The position numbers and the translations under genes are program-made. DNA of 64,000 nucleotides from Corynebacterium canis (GTDB lineage: Bacteria; Actinomycetota; Actinomycetes; Mycobacteriales; Mycobacteriaceae): NCBI RefSeq assembly GCF_030408595.1, contig NZ_CP047080.1, forward strand, positions 2,811,353 through 2,875,352, given 5' to 3'. Under the pieces are notes generated by a model that did not search any database, was not told the DNA's origin, and was given only the letters and a program-made list of their open reading frames with translations. Below, in pieces: positions 17,333 to 25,978 of this stretch. The first letter of the stretch is position 1; every line of letters begins with the position of its first letter.

Positions 17333-17908
17333 TTATTTAAATTCCTCGCTACACCCTAATGGGGGTGCCGTAATCAGCGCAATGCAGTACTGCGCAACAC
17401 CCACGGCAAGGAAGCCAAAGAACAGCGAATGCGGCAGCAGCGCCACCAAAATCCCCCACGTCACCGCGACGATGCCAAGCGCACCGCAGGTCCGCCCCAA
17501 ATACGATATAAACAGCACTAATGCGGCGCTTAACGACGCCCCGATTGGCTCCGCATTCAGCGCCGCTACCGGTACCAGCCACACGGACAATGCACTGACC
17601 AAGAGTAACCCCGAAAGTAGGCCCGCCCGGACCACGAAATGATCAATGGATAACCATTCCACTACCGCTACGATGTGGATTGTCACCGTAATGAGCCACC
17701 ACCACGTGACCGCTCCCCCGGGTTGACGCAGGTGGCGAAAGAACGTTCGAATTGGGTGCGGCGGGTCCGTGAGCCACACCAGGGTTGAAGCGCGCACGGC
17801 GCGCCCACCTGGAAAGATGAGCGCGCAACACGCCACCGTTACTGCGGATACCACCACAACATCGGAGAACTTGTCCAATACGCGGTGGAGCACAGAATCC
17901 GGACCCAT
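17333..17908 (-). CDS. YesL-like (DUF624) integral membrane protein
   Basis: 191 residues with five or six predicted helices. It begins with a short N-terminus (MGPDSVLHRVLDKFSDV), a first helix, and a loop resembling the DUF624/YesL family (DPPHPIRTFFRHLRQ). YesL proteins are commonly encoded with carbohydrate ABC importers and are thought to assist or regulate them; the mechanism is unknown. Its ATG lies one base after the stop of the preceding permease gene, so it is the last gene of the importer operon. Assignment rests on topology, the N-terminal pattern and location. Confidence 0.65.
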   Translation of the reverse strand: MGPDSVLHRVLDKFSDVVVVSAVTVACCALIFPGGRAVRASTLVWLTDPPHPIRTFFRHLRQPGGAVTWWWLITVTIHIVAVVEWLSIDHFVVRAGLLSGLLLVSALSVWLVPVAALNAEPIGASLSAALVLFISYLGRTCGALGIVAVTWGILVALLPHSLFFGFLAVGVAQYCIALITAPPLGCSEEFK

Positions 17909-17909
17909 A

Positions 17910-18755
17910 TCAGCCCTTCACGGCACCAGCGGCGACGCCTTCGATGATGTACTTCTGGGCGGAGACATAGAACACCACGATCGGGATGATCGCCAGCACC
18001 AGCATTGCCATCATGGCGCCAAGGTCGCGGTTACCGTTGGAACCGACAAAGGATTGCACCACCACGGGGATGGTCTTGTATTCGGTGGAAAGGCCGATCA
18101 CCAGGTAGGGCAACAGGTAGTCGTTCCACACCCACATCGCATTCAGGATCGCCACCGTGATCGCGGTGGGTTTCAACATGGGCAGCACCACGCGGAAATA
18201 GGTTTGCATGGGGCCGCAACCATCGATCATCGCGGCTTCTTCGATCTCGAGCGGGATCGACTTTACAAACCCGGAGAACATAAACACCGAGAGTGCCGAA
18301 CCGAACCCAAGGTAGAGCACCGTGATGCCGATGGGGTTGTTCAGGTGCAGCATGTCCGCAATTTTCACGGTCGGGAACATCACCATTTGGAACGGGATGA
18401 CCATGGAAAACACGAACATAAAGTAGATCGCCGAGGTCCACCAGGTTTTCACACGGGTGATGTAGTAGGCGGTCATTGCGGAGAAGAACACGATGGTGAT
18501 CACCGACAAAATGGTGATAACAAAGGACCAGATGATCGCCCAGAAGAACCCTTCGCGGAGCAGGCCGACCGCGTAGTTTTCAAACCCGACCCACATATCG
18601 CCCACGGGGAGGGAGAATGCGTGATCCGAGATCGCGAACTTGCTCTTAAACGAGTTCATCAGGATAAACAGGATCGGCCCGACGAACACGATGGTCAGGA
18701 AGGCCAGAATGATATACACCAAGACCTGTACCGGGCCGAGCTTTTGCTTGGTCAT
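17910..18755 (-). CDS. Carbohydrate ABC transporter permease (MalG/UgpE type)
   Basis: 281 residues, six helices. Inner-membrane subunit of a CUT1-type importer. The cytoplasmic EAA loop that docks the ATPase is clear: EIEEAAMIDGCGPMQTYFR, followed by VVLPMLKP. The long periplasmic-side loop between helices 1 and 2 (KSKFAISDHAFSLPVG) is typical of MalG-like subunits. Its ATG overlaps the stop of the upstream permease by one base (TAATG). It would pair with that permease and use the divergent MsmK-like ATPase. Confidence 0.92.
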   Translation of the reverse strand: MTKQKLGPVQVLVYIILAFLTIVFVGPILFILMNSFKSKFAISDHAFSLPVGDMWVGFENYAVGLLREGFFWAIIWSFVITILSVITIVFFSAMTAYYITRVKTWWTSAIYFMFVFSMVIPFQMVMFPTVKIADMLHLNNPIGITVLYLGFGSALSVFMFSGFVKSIPLEIEEAAMIDGCGPMQTYFRVVLPMLKPTAITVAILNAMWVWNDYLLPYLVIGLSTEYKTIPVVVQSFVGSNGNRDLGAMMAMLVLAIIPIVVFYVSAQKYIIEGVAAGAVKG

Positions 18756-19600
18756 TATGCTTCCACCTCTCGGCTCCGAGTGACCTTCAATTGGAATAGG
18801 GCGAACACAACAACCACCACAACGAAGATCACGGCCTTGGCCTGACCAACGCCTTCAACGCCGATGCGGTTAAACATGGTGTTCACGATATTGAGCGCGA
18901 CCATTTCGGTTTGGGATTGCGGCGCACCATTGGTCAATGCAAGGTTCTGGTCGAACATTTTGAAGGTGTTTGCAAAGGTCAGGAACATGCAGATCGTGAT
19001 CGAGGGCATCACCATGGGGATGGTCACGTGCCGCAGCACGCCCCATTTGGAAGCCCCGTCGAGCTGCGCGGCTTCGATAAGCTCCGGCGGCACATTTTGC
19101 AGGCCGGCGATATAGATGATCATCATGTAGCCGACCAATTGCCAGTTGATCAAAATGATCAAGCCGATGTAACCGTACTTCCAGTCCGCAATGATCGTTG
19201 TGCTGTAGTTGGCCAACACGGCGTTGATCATGGATTGCCAGGTATAGCCGAGCACGATGCCACCGATCAGGTTCGGCATAAAGAACACGGTGCGGAAGAA
19301 GTTCGTGCCCGCAAGCTTCCGGGTGAGCGCCCAAGCGATGGAAAAGGCGAAAATATTCACCGTTACCAGGGACACCACAACAACCAATGCGGTGAACCAG
19401 AAGGAACGCACAAAGCCCTCGCGCTCGCTAAAGGCCGCTACATAGTTGTCAATGCCGTTGAATTCGGCGTCGGCGATCGTAGTGAACTCGGTGAACGAGA
19501 GCAGGAAGCCAATAACGAACGGCACAAGGAACGCGATCGCGAAGGCGATCAGCGTCGGAAGCACAAATATTGGGAAGTACTTTTTTAATGACGCTTGCAT
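18755..19600 (-). CDS. Carbohydrate ABC transporter permease (MalF/UgpA type)
   Basis: 281 residues, six helices, EAA loop at ELIEAAQLDGASKWGVLRH followed by VTIPMVMP. First permease of the CUT1 importer. The N-terminus (SLKKYFPIFVLPTLIAFAI) is a short cytoplasmic lead into helix 1. It follows the binding-protein gene by 60 bases, and a 9-bp perfect hairpin lies in that gap; the ribosome site is weak, so its expression is likely much lower than that of the binding protein. One-base overlap with the following permease. Confidence 0.92.
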   Translation of the reverse strand: MQASLKKYFPIFVLPTLIAFAIAFLVPFVIGFLLSFTEFTTIADAEFNGIDNYVAAFSEREGFVRSFWFTALVVVVSLVTVNIFAFSIAWALTRKLAGTNFFRTVFFMPNLIGGIVLGYTWQSMINAVLANYSTTIIADWKYGYIGLIILINWQLVGYMMIIYIAGLQNVPPELIEAAQLDGASKWGVLRHVTIPMVMPSITICMFLTFANTFKMFDQNLALTNGAPQSQTEMVALNIVNTMFNRIGVEGVGQAKAVIFVVVVVVFALFQLKVTRSREVEA

Positions 19601-19620
19601 GAGATTGCCATTCTGTACAA

Positions 19621-19647
19621 GATGTGGGGCCCGGTGGACCCCACATC
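19621..19647 (-). promoter_or_regulatory. Intercistronic hairpin between binding-protein and permease genes
   Basis: GATGTGGGG (19621-19629) and CCCCACATC (19639-19647) form a perfect 9-bp stem with a 9-base loop and no U-tract. In operons of this kind such hairpins protect the upstream mRNA from 3' decay or partly terminate, giving more binding protein than permease. That function is inferred. Confidence 0.7.
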
Positions 19648-19660
19648 AAAACTCATCGAA

Positions 19661-20992
19661 CTACTTCTTGGCGGCGGCTTTTTCAGCTGCCCAGTTATCG
19701 ACGAACGTCTTTACAACCTCATCCCAGCTCACATTGCCGGAAGCATACTGGCCCAATGCCTGGCCGAAGTCTTCCTTGAATTGCTGCGACGGGAAGTACT
19801 GGAAGTCCCACGGAATGGTGGTCAGTTCCTTATCGTTGATGGCCTCGGCGACTTCCTTTGCCAACGGATCGTTCGGGGTGTCTTCCTCACCGAAGTTATT
19901 AAACGGCGCGATAAACCCGAGGTCTTCAACCACATAGGTCTTGCCAGCATCGGAGGTGAACAACCAGTTCATAAAGTCGATGGTCGCCTTCTGGTCCTCT
20001 TCAGATGCCTTGTTGTTCACGGCCAGGTAGTTTTCCGTGCCAACGACAATGCCCTGCTTTTCCTCATCCTTCATGCCGGTATAGATCGGCATGAACTTGA
20101 TGTCTTCTTCCTTGACAACGTTGCCGGAAACCTCGTTGATCTGGCCCCAAGCCCAGTTGCCGTTCTGCACCATGGCCGCCTTGCCCTGCGCGAACTCCGC
20201 CATCGAGTCGGTCACGGACTTGGACGGCGCCAGGGTCTTTTCCACGGTGGAGTTGTTCAGGTACAGGTCAAAGATGTTCTTGTATTCCTTGTTGTACTTG
20301 AACTTAAGTTCATCGCTGTCCTGAACGCCGAGGTCCTTCAGCTCGTAGTGCACCGGGATATTGGCCAGGTGCGTGTACCAACGCCAATCCTCGCCGGACG
20401 CCAGGGAGGTTGCTGCGAATGCGCCTTGAATCCCGAGCTGCTCCTTCTTGGACTGCATATCCTCGGCCACGGCCTTTAGCGTGGCAAAGTCCTTGATGTC
20501 ATCGGTGCTGGAAACCTTGGCACCGGGCAGCGCGAAGTACTTATCAAAGATCGCTTCGTTGTAGATAATGCCGTAGCCTTCCACGGCGAAAGGAATGCCG
20601 TAGATTTTGCCGTCTTCGCCCTTGAGTGGTGGTACGTCTTCCTTGAGCGCCTTGGCGGTATCGGTATCAGACAAGTCGGTGACGTACTTTTCCCAGTTGT
20701 TCAAACCAACAGGACCATTCAGCTGGAACAGCGTCGGGGCATCAGACTTTCCAACTTCGGCTTTCAGCGTTTGCTCATAGGTTCCTGAAGCTGCCGTAAC
20801 CACCTTGACGGGAACACCGGTTTCCTTGGTGTACGCTTCTGCAATCTTCTTGTAGGCATTTTCTTGTTCAGGCTTGAAGTTGAGGAAATATACGCTGGGC
20901 TTTCCGTCATCTCCAGATCCTGAACACGCTGCAAGCCCGCTGATTGCCACCGCGCCGGCAAACAGGGCCGCGAGAACACGCTTGTACACCAT
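19661..20992 (-). CDS. Carbohydrate-binding lipoprotein of an ABC importer
   Basis: 443 residues, family 1 extracellular solute-binding protein. The signal peptide ends in lipobox LAAC (ISGLAACSGSG), so the protein is anchored outside the membrane. The mature part shows the usual pattern: VYFLNFKPEQENAYKKIAE, APTLFQLNGP, and GIPFAVEGYGIIYNEAIFDK in which substrate-contact residues normally lie. ATG at 20992 follows GGAAGGA by 7 bases. First gene of the leftward importer operon, divergent from the ATPase gene. Substrate not determined: the YesL neighbour suggests an oligosaccharide, while the glycerophosphodiesterase next to the ATPase recalls Ugp systems. Confidence 0.9.
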   Translation of the reverse strand: MVYKRVLAALFAGAVAISGLAACSGSGDDGKPSVYFLNFKPEQENAYKKIAEAYTKETGVPVKVVTAASGTYEQTLKAEVGKSDAPTLFQLNGPVGLNNWEKYVTDLSDTDTAKALKEDVPPLKGEDGKIYGIPFAVEGYGIIYNEAIFDKYFALPGAKVSSTDDIKDFATLKAVAEDMQSKKEQLGIQGAFAATSLASGEDWRWYTHLANIPVHYELKDLGVQDSDELKFKYNKEYKNIFDLYLNNSTVEKTLAPSKSVTDSMAEFAQGKAAMVQNGNWAWGQINEVSGNVVKEEDIKFMPIYTGMKDEEKQGIVVGTENYLAVNNKASEEDQKATIDFMNWLFTSDAGKTYVVEDLGFIAPFNNFGEEDTPNDPLAKEVAEAINDKELTTIPWDFQYFPSQQFKEDFGQALGQYASGNVSWDEVVKTFVDNWAAEKAAAKK

Positions 20993-21017
20993 GAAAGTGT
21001 CCTTCCAATAAAGGGGT

Positions 21018-21033
21018 CCTCCTGAACAGGAGG
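21018..21033. promoter_or_regulatory. Palindrome in the leader of the ABC importer operon
   Basis: CCTCCTG-AA-CAGGAGG has perfect 7-bp arms and lies 26 bases before the binding-protein ATG, in the divergent region shared with the ATPase gene. It could be an operator or a leader hairpin; on the minus strand it contains an AGGAGG that is too distant to serve this start. Confidence 0.45.
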
Positions 21034-21260
21034 TGAGTATGCTCTCAGCCTACAAGAGGTTGTGACCAGTAAGGAAATATCACCCCTTTATCGTGTCAGA
21101 TCACACCCACACGATATATCCTTCGTTGAAAGAAATAACCAACCCTCCCGGTTACATAATGCAGATACACGGCCGAGTGGTAATATCCAGCGTTGAGCGT
21201 GGCAACCGCCCCGCCCTCTCACCACGGATCGTTCGGCACGTACCGCCGATGGAGGAAATC

Positions 21261-22397
21261 ATGGCAACCGTGACGTTTGAAAACGCCACTTGCATCTACC
21301 CTGGCAACAGCACCCCCAGCGTAGACCGCGTCAACCTGGACATTGCAGACGGCGAGTTCCTTGTGCTCGTCGGCCCTTCCGGCTGCGGCAAGTCCACCAC
21401 CCTGCGCATGCTCGCAGGCCTAGAGGATGTCACTTCTGGGCGTATTCTTATCGGGGACCGCGACGTTTCTCACGTTGAACCCAAGAACCGCGACATCGCA
21501 ATGGTGTTCCAAAATTACGCCCTGTATCCGCACATGACGGTGCGCGATAACATGGGCTTCGCCCTAAAAATCGCCGGCGTAAGCAAGCAGGAAATCAACG
21601 AGCGCGTTGAAAAGATCGCCAAGACGCTCGACCTCACCCCCTACCTGGACCGCAAACCGAAGGCCCTGTCCGGCGGCCAGCGGCAGCGCGTCGCCATGGG
21701 CCGCGCAATTGTTCGCCGCCCGCAGGTGTTCCTGATGGACGAGCCCCTCTCGAACTTGGATGCGAAGCTCCGCGTGCAAACCCGCACCCAAATCGCCGCC
21801 CTGCAGCGTTCACTCGGGGTGACCACGCTGTACGTTACCCACGACCAGACTGAGGCGCTGACCATGGGCGATCGCATCGCCGTATTAAAGGATGGCGTGC
21901 TGCAGCAAGTGGGCACCCCGCGCGAGATGTACGATCAGCCAGCCAACGAGTTCGTCGCCGGTTTCATTGGCTCCCCCGCCATGAACATTGGCACCTTTAA
22001 GGTGGGCGCGGACGGCATTGCCACCCTAGGCAGCGCCCGCATTCCACTTTCCCTGGCCACCCGCAACGCGCTTGTCGACGCCGATCAAGGCAATATCACC
22101 ATCGGCTTCCGGCCCGAAGCACTCGAGATTGTCGCCGAGCAGGAAAATTCCATCCCCATCAAGATCGACATGGTGGAGGAACTCGGTTCAGACTCCTACC
22201 TTTACGGTCGCCTCGTCGGTGGCGGCGATCTCGGCTCCGGTACGGACGCCAACCCGGACGGCGAGTCCACCGATCAGATCATCGTGCGTGCCGCGCCGCA
22301 CACCGCCCCACCTGCGGGTTCCGTGATCCACGTCCGCATTAAGGAGGGCGGCCAGCACAATTTCTCACCTTCCACGGGTGAACGGTTGCCGGGCTAG
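21261..22397 (+). CDS. ABC importer ATPase (MsmK/UgpC/MalK type)
   Basis: 378 residues. Energises CUT1 sugar importers. Walker [11 protein letters not shown]-loop [13 protein letters not shown], signature [15 protein letters not shown], Walker [17 protein letters not shown] and H-loop THDQTEA are all intact; residues from about 240 are the OB/TOBE regulatory domain. ATG at 21261 follows GGAGGAA by 3 bases, much better than the ATG far upstream at 21093. Divergent from the importer operon. In this genus one such ATPase often serves several importers. Its last 33 bases overlap the convergent phosphodiesterase gene. Confidence 0.95.
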   Translation: MATVTFENATCIYPGNSTPSVDRVNLDIADGEFLVLVGPSGCGKSTTLRMLAGLEDVTSGRILIGDRDVSHVEPKNRDIAMVFQNYALYPHMTVRDNMGFALKIAGVSKQEINERVEKIAKTLDLTPYLDRKPKALSGGQRQRVAMGRAIVRRPQVFLMDEPLSNLDAKLRVQTRTQIAALQRSLGVTTLYVTHDQTEALTMGDRIAVLKDGVLQQVGTPREMYDQPANEFVAGFIGSPAMNIGTFKVGADGIATLGSARIPLSLATRNALVDADQGNITIGFRPEALEIVAEQENSIPIKIDMVEELGSDSYLYGRLVGGGDLGSGTDANPDGESTDQIIVRAAPHTAPPAGSVIHVRIKEGGQHNFSPSTGERLPG

Positions 22398-23213
22398 CAA
22401 TACCTTTGGGTAGTCGGTAATCAACCCATCCACGCCGAGGTCGATGAGCGCTTGCATATCGGCCTCGGCGTTTACCGTCCACGGCACTACGGACAGCGCG
22501 TGTTCGTGCGCACGTTCGATGAGCGCGGCGTCGACAAGCTGGAAGTCGGGGGACAGTACGCTGATGTCGTGCGCGAGCGCCGCCTGCACAATATCCCCGC
22601 CCGGGCCCCAGGGCGTTCCCTCAAACCACGTGGTTTCATCCCACAGCGCAACCAGCGGAATTCGCTTATCGACGCCGCGTACCAGCGCAAACGTGCGCCA
22701 GTCAAAGGATTGCACCATCACCCGCTCCGCCACATTGGCCGCATACACTTCCCGCAGTATCGCGTCCACAAATGCCTTCGGCTCGGCGCTGAGCCACGGT
22801 TTATCCGCCTCGATCTTGGTTTCAATATTGAAATGCACGTCGTATCCCTGTGCGATCTCAAAGACCTCCGCCAGGTGCAGGATGCGATTGCCCGCGGCGA
22901 CCTCGGCGTGCGGAAAGTCCGGCAGCAGCTTCGCGCATTCCACCTCGCGCAGCTCCGCCCAGGTGAGTTCGTGCACCACTTCACCGACGCGGGAGGAACA
23001 CTTTTCGGCCAGCAAGATCGGGTCGTGCCACACCGCGGGCACGCCATCCTTGGTCAACACCACGTCAAGCTCAAGGGTGCTTACCCCTATTTCCAGCGCG
23101 TTTGCAAAGGCTAGCGCCGATTCCTCCGTCCAGTGGCCGCGCCCACCGCGGTGCGCTTGCACGTCAAAACCCGTCGGAAGTGGGTACTTTTCCGCCCTGT
23201 TTATGGATCCCAT
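22365..23213 (-). CDS. Glycerophosphodiester phosphodiesterase
   Basis: 282 residues, GDPD TIM barrel. Hydrolyses glycerophosphodiesters to glycerol-3-phosphate and an alcohol. Active-site motifs: [13 protein letters not shown] at the start, [17 protein letters not shown] (Glu, Asp, His), and FNIETKIE. There is no signal peptide, so it is cytosolic and would act on imported or internally released substrates. ATG at 23213 is preceded by TATAAC (23220-23225) at 6 bases and by no ribosome site, indicating a leaderless start. The association with an importer ATPase parallels ugpQ in the Ugp system. Confidence 0.92.
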   Translation of the reverse strand: MGSINRAEKYPLPTGFDVQAHRGGRGHWTEESALAFANALEIGVSTLELDVVLTKDGVPAVWHDPILLAEKCSSRVGEVVHELTWAELREVECAKLLPDFPHAEVAAGNRILHLAEVFEIAQGYDVHFNIETKIEADKPWLSAEPKAFVDAILREVYAANVAERVMVQSFDWRTFALVRGVDKRIPLVALWDETTWFEGTPWGPGGDIVQAALAHDISVLSPDFQLVDAALIERAHEHALSVVPWTVNAEADMQALIDLGVDGLITDYPKVLLARQPFTRGR

Positions 23214-24245
23214 GCCCCAGTTATACCCCCAAATTTGGTCAACCTGCGGAAAAACCGACTTGGGAATATGAAAGTGGGTTAATCCAACGATTCGCTCAAT
23301 CGAGCGGCAGAAAAGCAGCAAAACTGCGGGCGCGCCAAATTGATCATTTTAGATCAGAAAATCGTTTTACCCGGCCCGCGCAAGCGCTACCAAGTTAGCC
23401 AAGGGATAGTTAGCTTCGCGCTCGCGTAAAATCACCCCCGCGACCCATCGGCGTCAATTCATCCAGACACTTCGCACACCATTGAATGTATTGCAAGCAC
23501 CGATACTCGGTTACTTAGGCATCGATATTGCACCAGCGATGCGGGAGTTTCACAAAAGTGGCCACACAACCACTTTTTCAATAGATCGCAGCAGCGGCCG
23601 CCAGAAATCGCAAAATCACACCGGCTACTATCACTTCCGCTACCATTCCATTCAATACCTATAGCGTCTAAACTAGTTTCTGATTTCGGCTCTTGCATTC
23701 GGCGCCGCAAACATTTCCAAAACATTCAGATGCTGCGCTTTCGCCGGTTACACCCCTAGAATAAGCGGCGCGTACGCTCGGGTTGGCGCTGCTCCCGGCG
23801 GAAATTATCACCCAACCCGTTTTTAAAGACGTCACAGCCAGATGACGTAGAACACGTGACGCTAGGCCGCCAAATTCCCGCAATATATCCGTGCGGACGA
23901 TGGAATATTTCACACACCGAATCACTGCCTGCCGCATCACTGAAGCCGCAACTTTACGTAAACCTGTATTCGCGCGCGGGTCATCTTTTCCAATATCTTA
24001 TTCCGCCACCCAAAGCTCGCTCACGAAACAATATAACGGCATTAAATTAGGCAACCGGTTCCAATGCCGCGCCGCCCCTCCCCCGCGGCTACTCGCCACC
24101 GCGTTCTATGCGTTACACTTCATGCAGAAACGTCAACAACGAAAACAAAGGTTCAATAAGAGCCCCATGCAAGATTTATCTTGTGGCCTCTTTTTCTCAT
24201 GCTGAGTTCATCTTGATTTCACAAAACACTTTTACATTGAAGCCC
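23214..24245. other. A+T-rich kilobase without recognisable genes
   Basis: No convincing gene on either strand; short open frames lack ribosome sites and known motifs. Composition is clearly more A+T-rich than the flanks, suggesting acquired or degenerate DNA. Inverted repeat ACGTCA-N8-TGACGT lies at 23829-23848. The last 60 bases should hold the phoD promoter; two TTCA words 11 bases apart (within 24207-24222) precede it. Confidence 0.45.
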
Positions 24246-25898
24246 ATGAGCAGCTTAGTTAGTCGCAGGTTTTTCCTAACCTCGACGGCTCTCGCTGCCG
24301 CCGCCGGTGCAATAGCGCATCCGGCGGCTGCGGCGAAGGAGCATTCGGTTTTCCAGCACGGGGTCGCCTCAGGTGACCCGCTGGCTGACCGCGTGCTGCT
24401 ATGGACTCGCGTGTCGTCCCACCCGGAAGATGTGCCTGGCTCGCTGCTCGGAACCCCAACAACCGTTCAGTGGGAGGTTTCGGATAGTGAAGAATTCTCC
24501 CATATTGTGGCCACCGGTCAAGGGGTTGCTCTTCCTGATCAAGACATGACAGTAAAGGTGGATGCCACTGGACTACTACCGTATACCTCGTATTTCTACC
24601 GTTTTTCCGTGGTAGACGGGCCCTATAGCGGGCACCGCTCCCCTGTAGGGAAGACCAGGACAGCGCCAGGTAGCAACCAGGCTGTTTCTCATCTTCGGTT
24701 TGCATTTTTTTCGTGCGCCAATTGGGAAGCCGGATACTATGCGGCATATCGCGATATGGCCGAGCGGGTCGATATCGACTATGCACTTTGCCTTGGGGAT
24801 TACATTTATGAATACCCAACTGGCGAATACGCTGGGAAACATCAGGTAATTCGTCCACACCAACCTCCCCACGAGTTGATTTCCCTTGCGGATTATCGGA
24901 CTCGATACGGGCTTCAACGTACGGACCCTGATCTTCAGGCTGCCCATGCGGCGTGTCCTTGGATTGTTACTTGGGATGACCATGAAATCGCAGATAACGC
25001 TTGGGATGGTGGCGCAGTGAACCACGATCCCGATGAAGGCGATTTCTATACGCGGCGGGATGCTGCGCTGCAGGCGTACCTTGAATGGTTGCCTGTGCGC
25101 ACCACGGAGCAATCCCAAAGCGGAAAGCTTTACCGAAATCTCTCTTTCGGGCCTCTCGCTGAGCTTTCGATGTTGGATCTGCGCACATACCGATCCAAAC
25201 CGGTGGAATGGAACCACCTTGAAGACGTCGATGATGAATCGCGCACCCTTCTCGGTTCGGAACAATTCCAGTGGCTCAGCCACAAATTAACTTCGTCCAA
25301 CGTCCGGTGGAACCTCGTTGGTACCTCCACCCTGATCACGCCTCTACATATCCCGCCCCTGGAAGGTGATGCGGGTGCCATGTTTGCAGAGCTATTGGAT
25401 CTCCCCGATGCGGGGATCCCGGTCAACCCGGATCAATGGGATGGTTACGCCTCCGAACGTCGGCGACTATTCAGACTTCTTGCAGAAAAAGACTTCCGGA
25501 ATGTGGTGTGGTTGGCAGGTGATTTGCACTCTTCTTGGGCTTCTGACGTGCCAATTGAGCCAGCTGATTACCCGCGTTCCGGAATTGTAGGCGTGGAGTT
25601 TGCAGGGCCTTCGGTAACCGCAAAAAATGGAGACGATATTTTGCGGTTGCCGGAGAAAAACTCCGTGTCTACAGGGGTTGAGCAAGCCATTACGGACCTC
25701 AACCCCCACATAAAATCGGTAAATTTAGATAACCATGGGTATTGCGTCGTTGAGATAACGCACGACTACGTACACACCGACTGGATCTACGTTGAGGAAA
25801 AGGAACGCCCCGATTCCCCCGTGTTTTGGTCACACGCCGCCCGCGCATATTACAGCGAAGGCGTGCAACTTCATGATCACCCCCTCCCAGCTGCCTAA
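24246..25898 (+). CDS. phoD: PhoD-like alkaline phosphatase/phosphodiesterase, Tat-exported
   Basis: 550 residues. The N-terminus has a twin-arginine signal (SRRFFLTSTALAAAAG), as needed for export of folded, metal-loaded PhoD. The mature part has the N-terminal Ig-like domain (FQHGVASGDPLADRVLLWTR) and the metallophosphatase core: FAFFSCANWEAGYY, CLGDYIYEYP, WIVTWDDHEIADN and WLAGDLHSSWA, supplying Asp, Asn and His ligands for the Fe/Ca centre. It releases phosphate from phosphodiesters and monoesters outside the cell. ATG at 24246 begins a normal Tat signal; the longer frame does not. Probably induced by phosphate limitation (inference). Confidence 0.92.
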   Translation: MSSLVSRRFFLTSTALAAAAGAIAHPAAAAKEHSVFQHGVASGDPLADRVLLWTRVSSHPEDVPGSLLGTPTTVQWEVSDSEEFSHIVATGQGVALPDQDMTVKVDATGLLPYTSYFYRFSVVDGPYSGHRSPVGKTRTAPGSNQAVSHLRFAFFSCANWEAGYYAAYRDMAERVDIDYALCLGDYIYEYPTGEYAGKHQVIRPHQPPHELISLADYRTRYGLQRTDPDLQAAHAACPWIVTWDDHEIADNAWDGGAVNHDPDEGDFYTRRDAALQAYLEWLPVRTTEQSQSGKLYRNLSFGPLAELSMLDLRTYRSKPVEWNHLEDVDDESRTLLGSEQFQWLSHKLTSSNVRWNLVGTSTLITPLHIPPLEGDAGAMFAELLDLPDAGIPVNPDQWDGYASERRRLFRLLAEKDFRNVVWLAGDLHSSWASDVPIEPADYPRSGIVGVEFAGPSVTAKNGDDILRLPEKNSVSTGVEQAITDLNPHIKSVNLDNHGYCVVEITHDYVHTDWIYVEEKERPDSPVFWSHAARAYYSEGVQLHDHPLPAA

Positions 25899-25978
25899 AC
25901 TCATATCGTGTTTGTCCGCCTTTCCTTTTAAGCTGTAGAGCAACTGACTCACTACATCTTTTAAGGACCGTGACCCTC

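Noticed and set aside
17769-18845. 358-codon His/Asp-rich frame opposite the permease genes
   Set aside because: It is the reverse reading of hydrophobic codons of the permease and lacks any start signal.
21057-21120. Possible GlxR (cAMP) site near the importer promoter
   Set aside because: TGTGA and TCAC words are present but the spacing does not match TGTGA-N6-TCACA.
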